This document shows positions 8,170 through 17,596 of a DNA stretch of 47,442 nucleotides, piece by piece. The stretch lies in assembly GCA_036504095.1 (NCBI GenBank), contig DASXVS010000049.1, positions 1-47,442 on the forward strand. Direction: 5' to 3'. The notes under the pieces were generated by a model that was given only the letters and a program-made list of their open reading frames with translations, was not told the origin of the DNA and did no database searches. The position numbers were made by a program, and so were the translations under genes. How positions within the stretch are numbered: the first letter of the stretch is position 1; each line of letters starts with the position of its first letter. This DNA is from Armatimonadota bacterium (GTDB taxonomy: Bacteria; Armatimonadota; DTGP01; JAKQQT01).

Positions 8170-10455
8170 ATGGTTAGTTCGATTTGCCGGCTGGTCCGCG
8201 GACCGGCGCTCCTCCTCGCCGCATTAACGTTGGGTGCTTCATCCGGGTTCGCGGGAAACCTATCGTATCACGGCGGGCGCGTACTGCATCACCCGCGCGT
8301 GCACATGCTCTACTGGCATGATAACTGGGATGGAATACACACCGATCCGCTGTTCAAACGCGCCAACATAGACGCCTGGGTCCAGTCTTTTATGTCCGGC
8401 AATTTTTGGGACACTGCCGGTCAGTACAACGTTCATAGCGGCAGCCTTCAGACTTCCAACGGCCCCAGCATCCTCACCCTCGTGACAGACCCGGGTTCGA
8501 CAACGAACTCGTTATTTATCCACCTCTGGCTGACCGCCGAAGTCGAGATTCCCGGCACCGGCGTGCCGTACCCGTGCGATGACGACGACGTCTACGTCGT
8601 GCTGATTCCAAAGGGCACCCAGATCGACAACATTTTCAACCATACCTGCGACAGCTTCGGGGCGTATCATCTCTTCGCCCCCATCGTGATTCCTCCGTTC
8701 GCCTGCGACCTGGACCCATTGCCCAAAGGACAGACCGCGCCCTATGTGGTCATCCCCGTGGACTGCGCGACCAAGGCGCCGGGCCCGAACGGCTTCTATA
8801 ACGATTTCGACGGTCTGACGGCCCTGCTGAGCCACGAGATCGTTGAGGCGGCAACCGACCCCCTGGACACGTTTATCACGAGCATCCCCGTGATAGGTGA
8901 TATCTTCCAGTTCATTGCCAGCATCACCGGGGGAGGCCCCGGATGGTATGACGACTCCTTGCCCATCGGTGATCTGTTTACCAAGGCCGAAGCCGCCGAC
9001 AAGTGCGAGTTTTCGCCATTCAAGCCGGATGTGTGGCTCAACGATTCCATCGTTTCCGCCTATTGGTCCAATACGGACGGGACGGCGGCGGCAGGGCCGG
9101 GGATCGTGACGACGTTCGGCCTCGCGCAGACCGGCGTCCCAGGCGGGATCGCCGTGCCCGTGAGTTTCGACAACCGCGCCCCCGAGGTCGGAATCGGCGG
9201 ACCGTTCAGCATTCAGGTGGCGACCAACACACAGCACTCGTACACATTCCCGACTCCGGTAAACGGAGCCACCGGGGTGCGTTACGTGACGAGTGAGCCA
9301 CCGGCCACGGTGACCGTCACAGGGCCGTTTTCAAAGACGGCGACCTACACGGCGCAGTACAACCTTACGGTTTCCACCAATCCGGCGGCCGCAGCGGTGG
9401 GCAATTCCACGCTTACGCCTTCGGGATTCTACGATGCCGGTCCATTCACGATCCACGCGGACAAGGATGTCAGCGCCGGATCGGGATCCAGGTTTGACTT
9501 CAGTTCGTGGTCAGGCGGCATTTCGTCGATCACCCCTGACTATTCGTTCAACCTGAGCGCGCCAATGAACGCTGTGGCGAACTACGCGCTGCAGCGCCTG
9601 ATCGACTTCCAGCAGGCGGGCATCCCGGCCGCCGTGCCCTGGCAGATCACCGTCGGCGCTACGCCTCACGCAGGCCCATACTCCGAATGGTTCAACGACG
9701 GCTCCGCGGTCAACTACTCCTACCAGACTCCTGTCCCGGACCTTGCGCCGGGAACCCGGTACGTCCTTACGGGCAGCGCGCCGCCCAGCGGGTTCGCCGC
9801 CAATGCGCCGACAACCGTGATCGGCACGTACAAGACGCAGCACCTGCTGACCATCAATACGACCGGACTTGGCGCCAACCTGACCAATCTGTTCAATAAC
9901 GGAACCCATATCGGGACCGCGAGTGACGTTGCTCCGTACTCCGACTGGTACGACCATGGGACTCCGCTGGGTTTGACCGCCGACCTGCTGGTAAACGGGG
10001 CCGGCGGCATCGAGTACTTCTTCCAGAACCTGTCTCCCGTGCCGCCGGCGACGCTGCTTGCGCCATTCGCCACGACGGCCAAATACGAGACGATGGACCA
10101 ACTCATCCAGGACGCCCTCAACAGCGGGGGCATTTCGGGCCCAGGTTCAAACGGCATCGGCAACGCTCTGAGCCAGAAGTGGGCGGCGGTCACACACGAT
10201 CTGGCCGCGCCGAACTACAATGCGGCGCTGGGCAGCATTAAGGGGTTCATCGCGCTACTGCAGGCTCAGTCGGGCAGCAAAATCACTCCGGCCCTGGCGA
10301 AAACCCTGGAACTCGACGCTCTGATGGTGTTCCACTCCGCGCTCTGCAAAGGGGTTGCTTCCGGTGACATCAACACCACGAAGGCCGCTATGGAGTACGC
10401 GTGGTACAGCAGTCTCGTAACCAGTCTGGGAGGGGTTGTCCTTCCGGCGTGCTGA
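8170..10455 (+). CDS. Secreted EXORDIUM-like protein with HEIVE metal-site motif, InlB-B-like repeats and FIMAH-like tail
   Basis: The product has 761 residues. The ATG at 8170 follows AAGGAGAG and begins a signal peptide (VRGPALLLAALTLGASSGFA). The N-terminal 300 residues begin with LSYHGGRVLHHPRVHMLYW, reminiscent of the phosphate-induced protein 1/EXORDIUM family. They contain LLSHEIVEAATDP (H222, E223, E226), a possible zinc site, and a downstream GWYDD...GDLF region seen in bacterial relatives. Several beta-rich repeats follow (about 310-660: YTFPTPVNGATGVRY, YNLTVSTNPAAAAVG, LINTTG-type units), resembling divergent InlB B-repeats. Near the C-terminus AALGSIKGFIALLQAQSGSKITPALAKTLELDAL matches FIMAH-like domains. 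A surface-acting protease is possible but not shown; a binding protein is the alternative. Family assignment is from motifs only. Confidence 0.75.
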   Translation: MVSSICRLVRGPALLLAALTLGASSGFAGNLSYHGGRVLHHPRVHMLYWHDNWDGIHTDPLFKRANIDAWVQSFMSGNFWDTAGQYNVHSGSLQTSNGPSILTLVTDPGSTTNSLFIHLWLTAEVEIPGTGVPYPCDDDDVYVVLIPKGTQIDNIFNHTCDSFGAYHLFAPIVIPPFACDLDPLPKGQTAPYVVIPVDCATKAPGPNGFYNDFDGLTALLSHEIVEAATDPLDTFITSIPVIGDIFQFIASITGGGPGWYDDSLPIGDLFTKAEAADKCEFSPFKPDVWLNDSIVSAYWSNTDGTAAAGPGIVTTFGLAQTGVPGGIAVPVSFDNRAPEVGIGGPFSIQVATNTQHSYTFPTPVNGATGVRYVTSEPPATVTVTGPFSKTATYTAQYNLTVSTNPAAAAVGNSTLTPSGFYDAGPFTIHADKDVSAGSGSRFDFSSWSGGISSITPDYSFNLSAPMNAVANYALQRLIDFQQAGIPAAVPWQITVGATPHAGPYSEWFNDGSAVNYSYQTPVPDLAPGTRYVLTGSAPPSGFAANAPTTVIGTYKTQHLLTINTTGLGANLTNLFNNGTHIGTASDVAPYSDWYDHGTPLGLTADLLVNGAGGIEYFFQNLSPVPPATLLAPFATTAKYETMDQLIQDALNSGGISGPGSNGIGNALSQKWAAVTHDLAAPNYNAALGSIKGFIALLQAQSGSKITPALAKTLELDALMVFHSALCKGVASGDINTTKAAMEYAWYSSLVTSLGGVVLPAC

Positions 10456-10493
10456 TTTGCTGGCTTGAACCCGGCCTCCGGGTTCAGTTGTGA

Positions 10494-10616
10494 GCAGGGC
10501 CTCCGGGTGAGGTGCACATGGGCGTGCGCTGCATCTGGAGGCCCTGCCGCGAGTAAAGCGTTCTGCACGGGCCGCAAACAACACGGCGTCAAGCCCGGAT
10601 TGGGCTCGACGCCGTG
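10494..10616. terminator. Two hairpins between convergent genes (bidirectional terminator region)
   Basis: The first is an 11-bp perfect inverted repeat (GCAGGGCCTCC at 10494-10504, GGAGGCCCTGC at 10537-10547). The second has CACGGCGTC (10582-10590) pairing with GACGCCGTG (10608-10616), plus an inner AGCCC/GGGCT stem and a 5-nt loop. They lie between two converging stops at 10455 and 10654. Neither has a marked U-run. Confidence 0.55.
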
Positions 10617-10653
10617 CAGGCGCCTTACGATGGAGCCGCTCTCCATCAGGAGG

Positions 10654-13600
10654 TTATTTGAGCACCGTAGTGATGGTGATGCTGTGCTGCGCGTTCGGCG
10701 CCATATCGCCAAGTGGCAGGGTAAAGTAGCCCGAACCGACCGTGATGGTGGCAGGCTTGCCGTCCAGCATAGCGCTTGCTGCGTTGAGGGTGACTTGCGC
10801 GGGGATGGCCTGCTTGAGAACCACGCCCGTCATGGGGCGGGAGGTGGGGTTAATGACGACGACCGTGTACACGATGGGCTCTCCGGGTTTGGCATTCTGC
10901 CTGGAGGGCGTCATGGAAATGGTGAGGCTGCCGCCGGGCAGTTGGGCCGGGTTCACCGGGATGTCGATCTGCGCCACGGTTGTGGCGCCCTTGTCGTCCT
11001 GGGCGATGGCCGCGACGCGCCAGGTGCCAACGGAAGGGGGTGTGAACGTGATCTTGGCGGAGCCCGCACCGTTGTTCTCCCACGTGGAGGGGAGCACACT
11101 ACCGGCCGAGTCTGAAACGGCCGCTGAAATGCTGGTAACGGTGTCATCCGGATCGCTGTAGCTGATGGAAACGGGGATGGCGGTTCCGGGGCTTCCTGTC
11201 AGGTTCTGCGGAAGTGTGATGACGGGAGGCATATTGGGCACCGATGCTCCACCCGTTCCCGGGACGGCGCCCGCTGTCGGGCGTCCCGCCTCTTCATAGG
11301 CTGTCCATCCGGGGCCGCAATCCACGGTGATGTTGGCCAGCGGCACTCCCAAACCGACGGCGTCGCTGCCGTTCACCGGCTTGAAGTTGCCATTGAGTGG
11401 ATCGGTGAGGGTGTGGGTGCCTTCGCTGAACTTGCTGTCCGGATCGTGTGTCCACGGCAGGAGTACGCTGTGGGTGGAATGGAGGTATGCGGCCAAGTCG
11501 GTTGGATTGGCCTGATACGCCGGCCAATTGTATCCGGACCGAACATCCTTCCCCATCTGCCAGTCATTCCAGGTGTGGCTGACACGCATGTATCCAATTT
11601 CGCCCTGTTTCGGGGAGACTCGGCCCAGAGCCACGCAGTTGGAGGTGCCGTACCCTGGGAAGACGTCGGCCATCCGTTTGGCATAGTACCGGTTGCCGTT
11701 GAAGATGTGCGGGTATCCCAGGGTGCCGTCGCCCCATTCCACGGGGTAGGCGTCACAGGCGATGTAGTTGTTGTAGATGTACGTGTTATAGCTGGCGCCG
11801 CTGGCGCTGATGCCGGTGAGAACCGTTCCTGTTGGATTGTCGTTCACGCTGAAGTCGGTGTTGTTGGCGCAGAGCTTGTAGCCGGTGTCGCCGGGATCGT
11901 CATTGCCGAACTTGGTCATGTGCTGCTTGTACCCGGAGAACTGGTACTCCCCACGGCCAACCCAGGTATTACGCAGAAAGTACTGCGGTCCGCCGGTAAG
12001 CGGTGCGACGGACCAGCCGTCATAACAAATGGACATTCTGTTTCGCGTGGCGGCCACGCACACAGCCCAGGTTTCCATTTCGAGACAATCGTCGGTGATC
12101 TGCTGGAACGCGTTGTTGTCTATTTCCCACGCCTCTGAGTGCGCGGACTGGGTTGCGTCATACACCGGAGCCTGACCGGCATTGGTCTGGGGAGTAGTGC
12201 CCGAAGTAACGCCGTTGTTCATGCCAATGAAAGTGTTGTCTAGAACGGAAATCCCGAAGCCCCGCAGCATGATGGCATAGCCTTCCTCCTGCGACGTCTT
12301 CATGTGGTTCCAGAGCGTCCCGCGCCATTCGCCGGTAGTTGTGTTCCTCTCGGGGCAGAGGCCGCGTTCCAGGAAGCGATTGCCCTTGATGACGATGTTT
12401 TGCTTGACAGAGCTAAAAGCTGTCCGGTTTCCCAGGCAGGTGCCGAGGCCCTTGAACTCGCAGCCCTCGATGATGACGTTGGTTGCGTTGTCCATATGCA
12501 GCCCGCCGAACAGCGCCCAGCCATCGCCGGGGCCCCGGAAGTACTGAATCTTCAGTCCTTCTACACGCACGTACTGGGTGGAGGAGAGGTCCAGCGGAGA
12601 TTTCAGCACGGGAATCTTCATATACACGGTGTTGGGGTCAATACCGTTCTGAAGATGCACATACAGGAAGCCATCTTGGGCGCTGAACGCCCCCTCATTT
12701 GGCGTGCCTGTGGCTCGTTCGTTGAGGGTGGCGATGCCATTGGTCGGGATTGGATTGAACTGCTCGTCCGCCGATGTGCGGCCGGGCGACACGTCCGAGA
12801 GGCGAAACCCGTCCGTGCCGGGCGACTTCTCAAAGAAGACCATCATCGGCTTCGGGCGCAGGGCTGTTCCGGCGGCGAAATTCACATTAGGATTGGCGGG
12901 ATCGTAGTATTGAACCACAGTGCGGTAGATGTTCTGGGATGCGGGGACGGTTGAGCTCGTATACCGGACCCATTTGCCCGCGTTGACGACATCATAATCA
13001 GCGTCCGACCCGTCGAAAACCACATCGTGACCGGCCTTGGTCTGAAGGGTCAGCCAACCGTCCGATGTGCCCTTGTAAGTGAAGGGTAAGCTACCCGTTT
13101 CATAGTACGAGGCGATCGGTTTTCGGATGACGGTGCGAACCCCCATGGCGGTACCGGCGATCTCGATGACCTTGTTGGTCTGTGGCGTCGTGTCCGAGCC
13201 AAGGGCTGCTTTGATAGCGGCAGAAATGTTCGGAGTGTCCTTCGTTATCGTCACCGTCGCAGTGGTGCCATGCGGAACCGTGGTCGTCAGCGTTGTGAAC
13301 GTCCCTGTGAAGACGGTAGATGGATACCCGGCGCCCTCGAACCGGACACGGTACTCGTATGTCTTGCCTTCTTCAAGGCCGAAGAGCATCGTGGCCATTC
13401 GTGGGTCAACGACCTCCGCCGGAACGCGGAAGCGGTCTGACTGGACGCGGACGAAGTCCTGGGCGCGTTTCCACGCGGTTGTGCCGGGGACCCGCCACTC
13501 CAGGATCGCCCATCGTCCGACCTCCATCCATGGTGCGGGGGCCGTACCGGAGTAGAGATTCGGGGCGACTTCGTCCAGGCGGAACCAGAATGCCGCGGAT

Positions 13601-13710
13601 CGCGCCAGCGGCGTCACCAGTACCTTCGACGTGTCGGCCAGTGCCGGTGCGGCGATAACCGCGATGGACAGCCATATGGCGCGCAACGCGCCTGCATTTA
13701 TGCGAAACAT
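10654..13710 (-). CDS. Secreted right-handed beta-helix protein with FN3-like N-terminus, Ig-like and DUF11-like C-terminal domains
   Basis: The product has 1,018 residues. The ATG at 13710 begins a signal peptide (RAIWLSIAVIAAPALA) and is preferred over an in-frame codon 60 bp upstream. Residues about 30-140 look FN3-like (WAILEWRVPG, then LEEGKTYEYRVRFEG). The centre (about 380-760) has parallel beta-helix features: VRVEGLKIQYFRG, NVIIEGCEFKGLG, NIVIKGNRFLERG and repeated asparagine-rich turns, as in pectate-lyase-like proteins. A PPVITLPQNLTG segment (about 830-915) is Ig/cadherin-like. The last 100 residues (TPSRQNAKPGEPIVYTVVV, then GDMAPNAQHSITITT) are a DUF11-type repeat common at cell surfaces. 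Polysaccharide lyase or surface adhesin are both possible; no catalytic set was identified. It diverges from the LamG gene at 14168. Confidence 0.8.
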   Translation of the reverse strand: MFRINAGALRAIWLSIAVIAAPALADTSKVLVTPLARSAAFWFRLDEVAPNLYSGTAPAPWMEVGRWAILEWRVPGTTAWKRAQDFVRVQSDRFRVPAEVVDPRMATMLFGLEEGKTYEYRVRFEGAGYPSTVFTGTFTTLTTTVPHGTTATVTITKDTPNISAAIKAALGSDTTPQTNKVIEIAGTAMGVRTVIRKPIASYYETGSLPFTYKGTSDGWLTLQTKAGHDVVFDGSDADYDVVNAGKWVRYTSSTVPASQNIYRTVVQYYDPANPNVNFAAGTALRPKPMMVFFEKSPGTDGFRLSDVSPGRTSADEQFNPIPTNGIATLNERATGTPNEGAFSAQDGFLYVHLQNGIDPNTVYMKIPVLKSPLDLSSTQYVRVEGLKIQYFRGPGDGWALFGGLHMDNATNVIIEGCEFKGLGTCLGNRTAFSSVKQNIVIKGNRFLERGLCPERNTTTGEWRGTLWNHMKTSQEEGYAIMLRGFGISVLDNTFIGMNNGVTSGTTPQTNAGQAPVYDATQSAHSEAWEIDNNAFQQITDDCLEMETWAVCVAATRNRMSICYDGWSVAPLTGGPQYFLRNTWVGRGEYQFSGYKQHMTKFGNDDPGDTGYKLCANNTDFSVNDNPTGTVLTGISASGASYNTYIYNNYIACDAYPVEWGDGTLGYPHIFNGNRYYAKRMADVFPGYGTSNCVALGRVSPKQGEIGYMRVSHTWNDWQMGKDVRSGYNWPAYQANPTDLAAYLHSTHSVLLPWTHDPDSKFSEGTHTLTDPLNGNFKPVNGSDAVGLGVPLANITVDCGPGWTAYEEAGRPTAGAVPGTGGASVPNMPPVITLPQNLTGSPGTAIPVSISYSDPDDTVTSISAAVSDSAGSVLPSTWENNGAGSAKITFTPPSVGTWRVAAIAQDDKGATTVAQIDIPVNPAQLPGGSLTISMTPSRQNAKPGEPIVYTVVVINPTSRPMTGVVLKQAIPAQVTLNAASAMLDGKPATITVGSGYFTLPLGDMAPNAQHSITITTVLK

Positions 13711-14167
13711 GTTCCGGAGTCCTACCTCTCGCTGAATCACGCCGCGGCTACGGGGCGTGAAAGTCTGCACTCCGGCCTTCGCTGCATTGAAGATGTCGTT
13801 CGGGTCCCGGAGCGCTCACATAGTCCTTCCACATCCGGGATTGCCGTTTACGGTCGGAAACGTCTTGCACCTAACTGTGAGATCCGCAATGCCGTGGTGT
13901 TGCCGGGTCGGCGTACCGGCATTTCACCCAGCACGGGCCGAGCGTCCCTCTCGTGTGTGAGACTCGCCTTGGTCAGCGCGAGTTCCGCACGTGCGCGGGC
14001 CACCGGTGGGGAAAGAGCAATCGCCATGCCCGCTGGCACGAACCTTGCTAAGTCATTTGGTAAAGTCGGCGGCCGCCCGGTGATTTTACCTAAATTGTCA
14101 TGGGCGACGTGCGCGATGGATATGTTCTGTTGCTGTCCGCTCTGTTTGCCCGCTAAGATCGAAGTCA
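13711..14167. other. 457-bp divergent intergenic region with one stem-loop
   Basis: This region must hold the promoters for the beta-helix gene (minus) and the LamG gene (plus), but no hexamer pair with good spacing was found for either. GGTAAA (14059-14064) and TTTACC (14085-14090) form the ends of an imperfect stem-loop that could be an operator or part of a leader. No riboswitch signature was recognised. Confidence 0.4.
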
Positions 14168-16348
14168 ATGAAGACTACCGGCTCATCCCATGTTCGTGCG
14201 TCGCTCAAAGCGTTGCTGCGGCGTTGCGCGCGGCCAATTTCGGTTATCTGTCTCACCACGCTCTGTGTTACCCCGCCTGCCCGGTGCAATATCCGCGGGC
14301 TTCGTATCCGGGCGGGCGGAGCCATTTCCACCGCTCCGGCGGCCAGTTTTCCAGTGAACGGCGATATGACGCTGCGCATTCTGGTTAAGCGCAATCCGTG
14401 GGACCTTGTGGCGCACGATATCCTGACGTTGCAGGACGCGGACGGCAGCAGGCGGTTCTCCCTGGGAGTGAATACTTCGCCGTGGATCACGGCGTACTTC
14501 TCCGATAACGGCTGGTCTTCGGGAACTCACCGGTACGGCGGGGACGGGGCTGTTCCGCACGGTTGCCCGTCGGGAACCACCTACGAAGACTGGTGGATGG
14601 TGTTCAAGGCGCCGACGGCCGTGGCTGATGGCTTTTTCCGACTCTATCGGGGCGGCGTTGTCGCGTACCTCGACAACGGTACCACACTTTACGAGTTCAT
14701 CATACCCGCTGGAACGGACGTGAACTGGAAGGGGAAGCCCCTGACCCTCAGAATCGGGGATTCGAACCCGAATACGATGGCGGACTACCAGGTGCTGGAC
14801 GTATGCTGGTGGAAGTCAGCGTTGACCGACGCGGACATCGCAGCCATCAACAATCGGCAGATCGCCAGCATAACGGACGACAGCGTGCGACACCTGTCGG
14901 ACATCTATTGGTACGTTCGGCCGAGCAATACCTATTCCGATCATCTGACCTGCGAGCTGGGCGAATGCACCGGGAATACCGCGCGCGATGCCACGTTCTC
15001 CGGGGACGTGTCCTATACCGTCGATACGCCGCGCGTTGCGGGATGGGAGCTTCCGGACGATCTCATTCCGCCCGATCCCGGGCCGACACCCATCGACGTG
15101 AGCGCGACCGACAGCACCCTGACAGCCATGGTTCAGCCCGGCAGTGCGAAGACGGCCTCCCGCACGCTGGTTGTGAGCTCCGGCGTGCTGTGGCCATATT
15201 CCAGCGTTGCGGAACAGGCGCTTGGCGCGGGCGCAGTGGCTGACGCCAGTGTGACGGGCCTGAAGCCGGGGACCACGTATTACGTGACCGGAGAGTGGGC
15301 AGACGCTTCCGGCAACGTGGCGACGCGCCAGGTGCCGGTCAGAACGTCCGGGTCCAGTGAGCCGATTGCCGGACCGACGCATTCGCTGCATTTCACCCGG
15401 GGCGCGGAGGCCGTGACGTCTCTCGATGCCGCCGGCTTACAGCCGCTGTTTCTCCGTATGCCATACGAATCGGACGCAACGATCCGCGTGCTCCTGCGAT
15501 GCGCGCCGACGATGCACGGCCCCTGCTGGTTCATCTGCCAGAGGGCGGATGCCGCGGGCGCTTTCGGCTATGCGAGGTTCGCCATCGGACTCGACCAGTA
15601 CAGCGATCTGTCCGCGCGGGTGAGCGACGGGCAGCAGACATTCGAAGCGAACTCCGGCGAAACGGTGAGCAGCACGAGTTTCGACGAGGTCTGGATGGTC
15701 TATCGTGGGCCGACTCAGACGTCAGACGGCTTTGTCCAGCTCTACAAAGGGACGGTTCTGAAAGCCAATACCGCCATTCCGGCCGGAACGGACATGACGT
15801 GGAAGAAATGGGACGCCCAGTTCGTGCTGGGAGGATACGCGGACTGGAGCTACAACACGTCGATCGATTACGAAATGCTGGAACCGGCATGGTGGACAAA
15901 AGCGATTTCGCCGCAAGATATGGCGGCTATTTCCGGAAAGCCGTTGTTCTCCCTGCCCGATTCGGTACGGCAGACGGGTGACCTTTACTGGTACGCCCGG
16001 CCTCACTCCGCAAACGGCCTTGTGGAGCCGGACCTCGGCGCCTCGATTGGCACCACGCCGACCCGCCAGAAGGGCGCCCTGACCCTGAACCCCGGCACCA
16101 TCGCACCCCTGTTTGCCAGCGGAACAGACGGGACCATCACCTACAGCGATGTGGTGCCCGCGGGATTCGGTGGGTCCGGGTACACTCACTCGGACGTCGT
16201 AGACGCACTGCTGGCCGCCGCCGGACTCACGCGCGCCGGCGACTCGTTCCCAAGACTGAACCTGCAATCCACCGGCGATTCCGCCACGGTGATCGACATC
16301 GCGGATGCACTGGCGGTGGCGCGATCGGCGACCGGGCTGGCTTCGTAA
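14168..16348 (+). CDS. Secreted protein with duplicated LamG-like domains flanking FN3, dockerin-like C-terminus
   Basis: The product has 726 residues. The N-terminus is basic followed by a modest hydrophobic stretch (PISVICLTTLCVT), so export is likely; the ribosome site is weak and the start is uncertain. Two concanavalin/LamG-like domains (about 48-280 and 405-640) are internal duplicates. Both contain a (W)WMV(F/Y)..PT...DGF..LY(R/K)G segment, then IPAGTD(V/M).WK and finally D(I/L)YWY(V/A)RP. An FN3-like domain (about 299-395) separates them (TASRTLVVSSGV, LKPGTTYYVTGEWADASG). The last 52 residues (about 675-726: SDVVDALLAAAGLT, RLNLQ, DIADALAVARSATGL) match the C-terminus of the protein encoded at 621-2105. 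Carbohydrate binding at the cell surface is the likely role; no enzyme domain is seen. Confidence 0.78.
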   Translation: MKTTGSSHVRASLKALLRRCARPISVICLTTLCVTPPARCNIRGLRIRAGGAISTAPAASFPVNGDMTLRILVKRNPWDLVAHDILTLQDADGSRRFSLGVNTSPWITAYFSDNGWSSGTHRYGGDGAVPHGCPSGTTYEDWWMVFKAPTAVADGFFRLYRGGVVAYLDNGTTLYEFIIPAGTDVNWKGKPLTLRIGDSNPNTMADYQVLDVCWWKSALTDADIAAINNRQIASITDDSVRHLSDIYWYVRPSNTYSDHLTCELGECTGNTARDATFSGDVSYTVDTPRVAGWELPDDLIPPDPGPTPIDVSATDSTLTAMVQPGSAKTASRTLVVSSGVLWPYSSVAEQALGAGAVADASVTGLKPGTTYYVTGEWADASGNVATRQVPVRTSGSSEPIAGPTHSLHFTRGAEAVTSLDAAGLQPLFLRMPYESDATIRVLLRCAPTMHGPCWFICQRADAAGAFGYARFAIGLDQYSDLSARVSDGQQTFEANSGETVSSTSFDEVWMVYRGPTQTSDGFVQLYKGTVLKANTAIPAGTDMTWKKWDAQFVLGGYADWSYNTSIDYEMLEPAWWTKAISPQDMAAISGKPLFSLPDSVRQTGDLYWYARPHSANGLVEPDLGASIGTTPTRQKGALTLNPGTIAPLFASGTDGTITYSDVVPAGFGGSGYTHSDVVDALLAAAGLTRAGDSFPRLNLQSTGDSATVIDIADALAVARSATGLAS

Positions 16349-16394
16349 GGTGAGCGCGACGGGTATCCGGTTGCAGGCGTCAGCAGCCTGAGTA

Positions 16395-17519
16395 CTACCC
16401 TGTCGCGATCTTCAGCAGCCCCGTTTCTTCGGTCCCCCCGCCGATGCCGGCCTCGAACTGGCGGGCCTTCTCCTCGATGCGCGCCATCAAGGCGTCCACC
16501 ATCTCGTCTTCCTTGTACTTGCGGACGATTTCGCCGTCCTCAATGAGGAGTCCCACGCCTACGCCGCCCGCCAACCCGACGTCGGCGTGGCGCGCTTCGC
16601 CGGGGCCGTTGACCTCGCACCCCATGACGGCCACGCGCATCGGGATCTTCATCAGGTCGGGTCGCTCGCGGAGGCGTTTATCGACCTCGTTGGCCATGGC
16701 AACGATGTCCACGTCGGCGCGCCCGCAGGAGGGGCATGAGATCAGCGTGATGCCGCTGGCGCGAAGGTTCAGCGCACGAAGGATCTCGTGGCCGGCCTTG
16801 GCCTCCTCGCAGGAGTCGCCGGTGAGCGAGACGCGGATCGTGTCGCCGATGCCCTGGCTCAGCAGGGCGCCGATGCCGACAGCGCTTCGGATATTGCCCT
16901 GCCACGGCAGGCCGGCCTCAGTAACGCCAAGGTGGAGCGGGTAGTCGAACTCTTCGCTGGCCATCTGGTAGGCCTTGATCATGGTGGGCACGTCCGTGCT
17001 CTTGAGGCTGATGATGATGTCGTGGAAATCGTTGTCTTCGAGCACGTGAACGTGCTCCTTCGCGCTGTCCACCAGGGCCTCCGGAGTGGCGTCCGGGTAT
17101 TTCTTGATGTTGACGCTGCCGGCGTTTACTCCAATGCGGATGGGTATCCCCCGTTCTTTCGCGGCGTTGCATACCAGCGCCACCTTTTCCGGGTCGCGGA
17201 TGTTGCCCGGGTTGAGGCGTAGCTTGTCCACACCCTGCTCAATGGCCTCCAGCGCGAGTTGGTACTGGAAGTGGATGTCGGCGACGAGCGGGATATTGAT
17301 CTGCCGCCTGATCTCGCCGAGGCATTTGGCTGCCGCCATGTCCGGTACGGCCACGCGGATGATCTCACACCCGGCGGGGATCAGTTCCCAGATCTGCTGA
17401 ACGGTGGCGTCTATATTGGTTGTCTGCGTGGTGGTCATCGACTGTACGCTGATGGGCGCGTCTCCGCCGATTTCCACGTTTCCCACGCGGACCTTATTGG
17501 TTTTCTTGCGGTGAATCAT
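16395..17519 (-). CDS. ispG: 4-hydroxy-3-methylbut-2-en-1-yl diphosphate synthase (IspG/GcpE)
   Basis: IspG converts methylerythritol cyclodiphosphate to HMBPP in the non-mevalonate isoprenoid pathway, using a [4Fe-4S] cluster. The 374-residue length is normal for the compact bacterial form. The start has RKKTNKVRVGNVEIGG and SVQSMTTTQTTN, and the TIM-barrel part has ADIHF and KLRLNPGN. The cluster ligands are present: C262 and C265 (SCPSCGR), C301 (MGCEVNGPGE) and E308. The ATG at 17519 follows GGGGAAGGA, and a TATAAT -10 element lies 39 bp upstream. The C-terminal Gly/Glu-rich tail (GIGGGTEETG) is ordinary. It converges with the LamG gene and has no pathway neighbours here. Confidence 0.97.
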   Translation of the reverse strand: MIHRKKTNKVRVGNVEIGGDAPISVQSMTTTQTTNIDATVQQIWELIPAGCEIIRVAVPDMAAAKCLGEIRRQINIPLVADIHFQYQLALEAIEQGVDKLRLNPGNIRDPEKVALVCNAAKERGIPIRIGVNAGSVNIKKYPDATPEALVDSAKEHVHVLEDNDFHDIIISLKSTDVPTMIKAYQMASEEFDYPLHLGVTEAGLPWQGNIRSAVGIGALLSQGIGDTIRVSLTGDSCEEAKAGHEILRALNLRASGITLISCPSCGRADVDIVAMANEVDKRLRERPDLMKIPMRVAVMGCEVNGPGEARHADVGLAGGVGVGLLIEDGEIVRKYKEDEMVDALMARIEEKARQFEAGIGGGTEETGLLKIATG

Positions 17520-17557
17520 GCATTCCTTCCCCAGTGCGGCGAATTGCCGCCGCCTCC

Positions 17558-17563
17558 ATTATA
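17558..17563 (-). promoter_or_regulatory. -10 element of the ispG promoter
   Basis: A consensus TATAAT is read on the minus strand at 17563-17558, upstream of the ispG ribosome site. The -35 region (about 17581-17586) is a pyrimidine-rich stretch without a good TTGACA match, so activator help or a weak promoter is possible. The heptamer array begins about 30 bp further upstream. Confidence 0.5.
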
Positions 17564-17596
17564 GGGGAACGCGGCGAGAGGGAAGGAAGTTGCACT

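Noticed and set aside
13711-14167. Riboswitch (cobalamin or cyclic-di-GMP type)
   Set aside because: Only short GC-rich pairings and a single stem-loop were seen; the conserved core sequences of these classes are absent.
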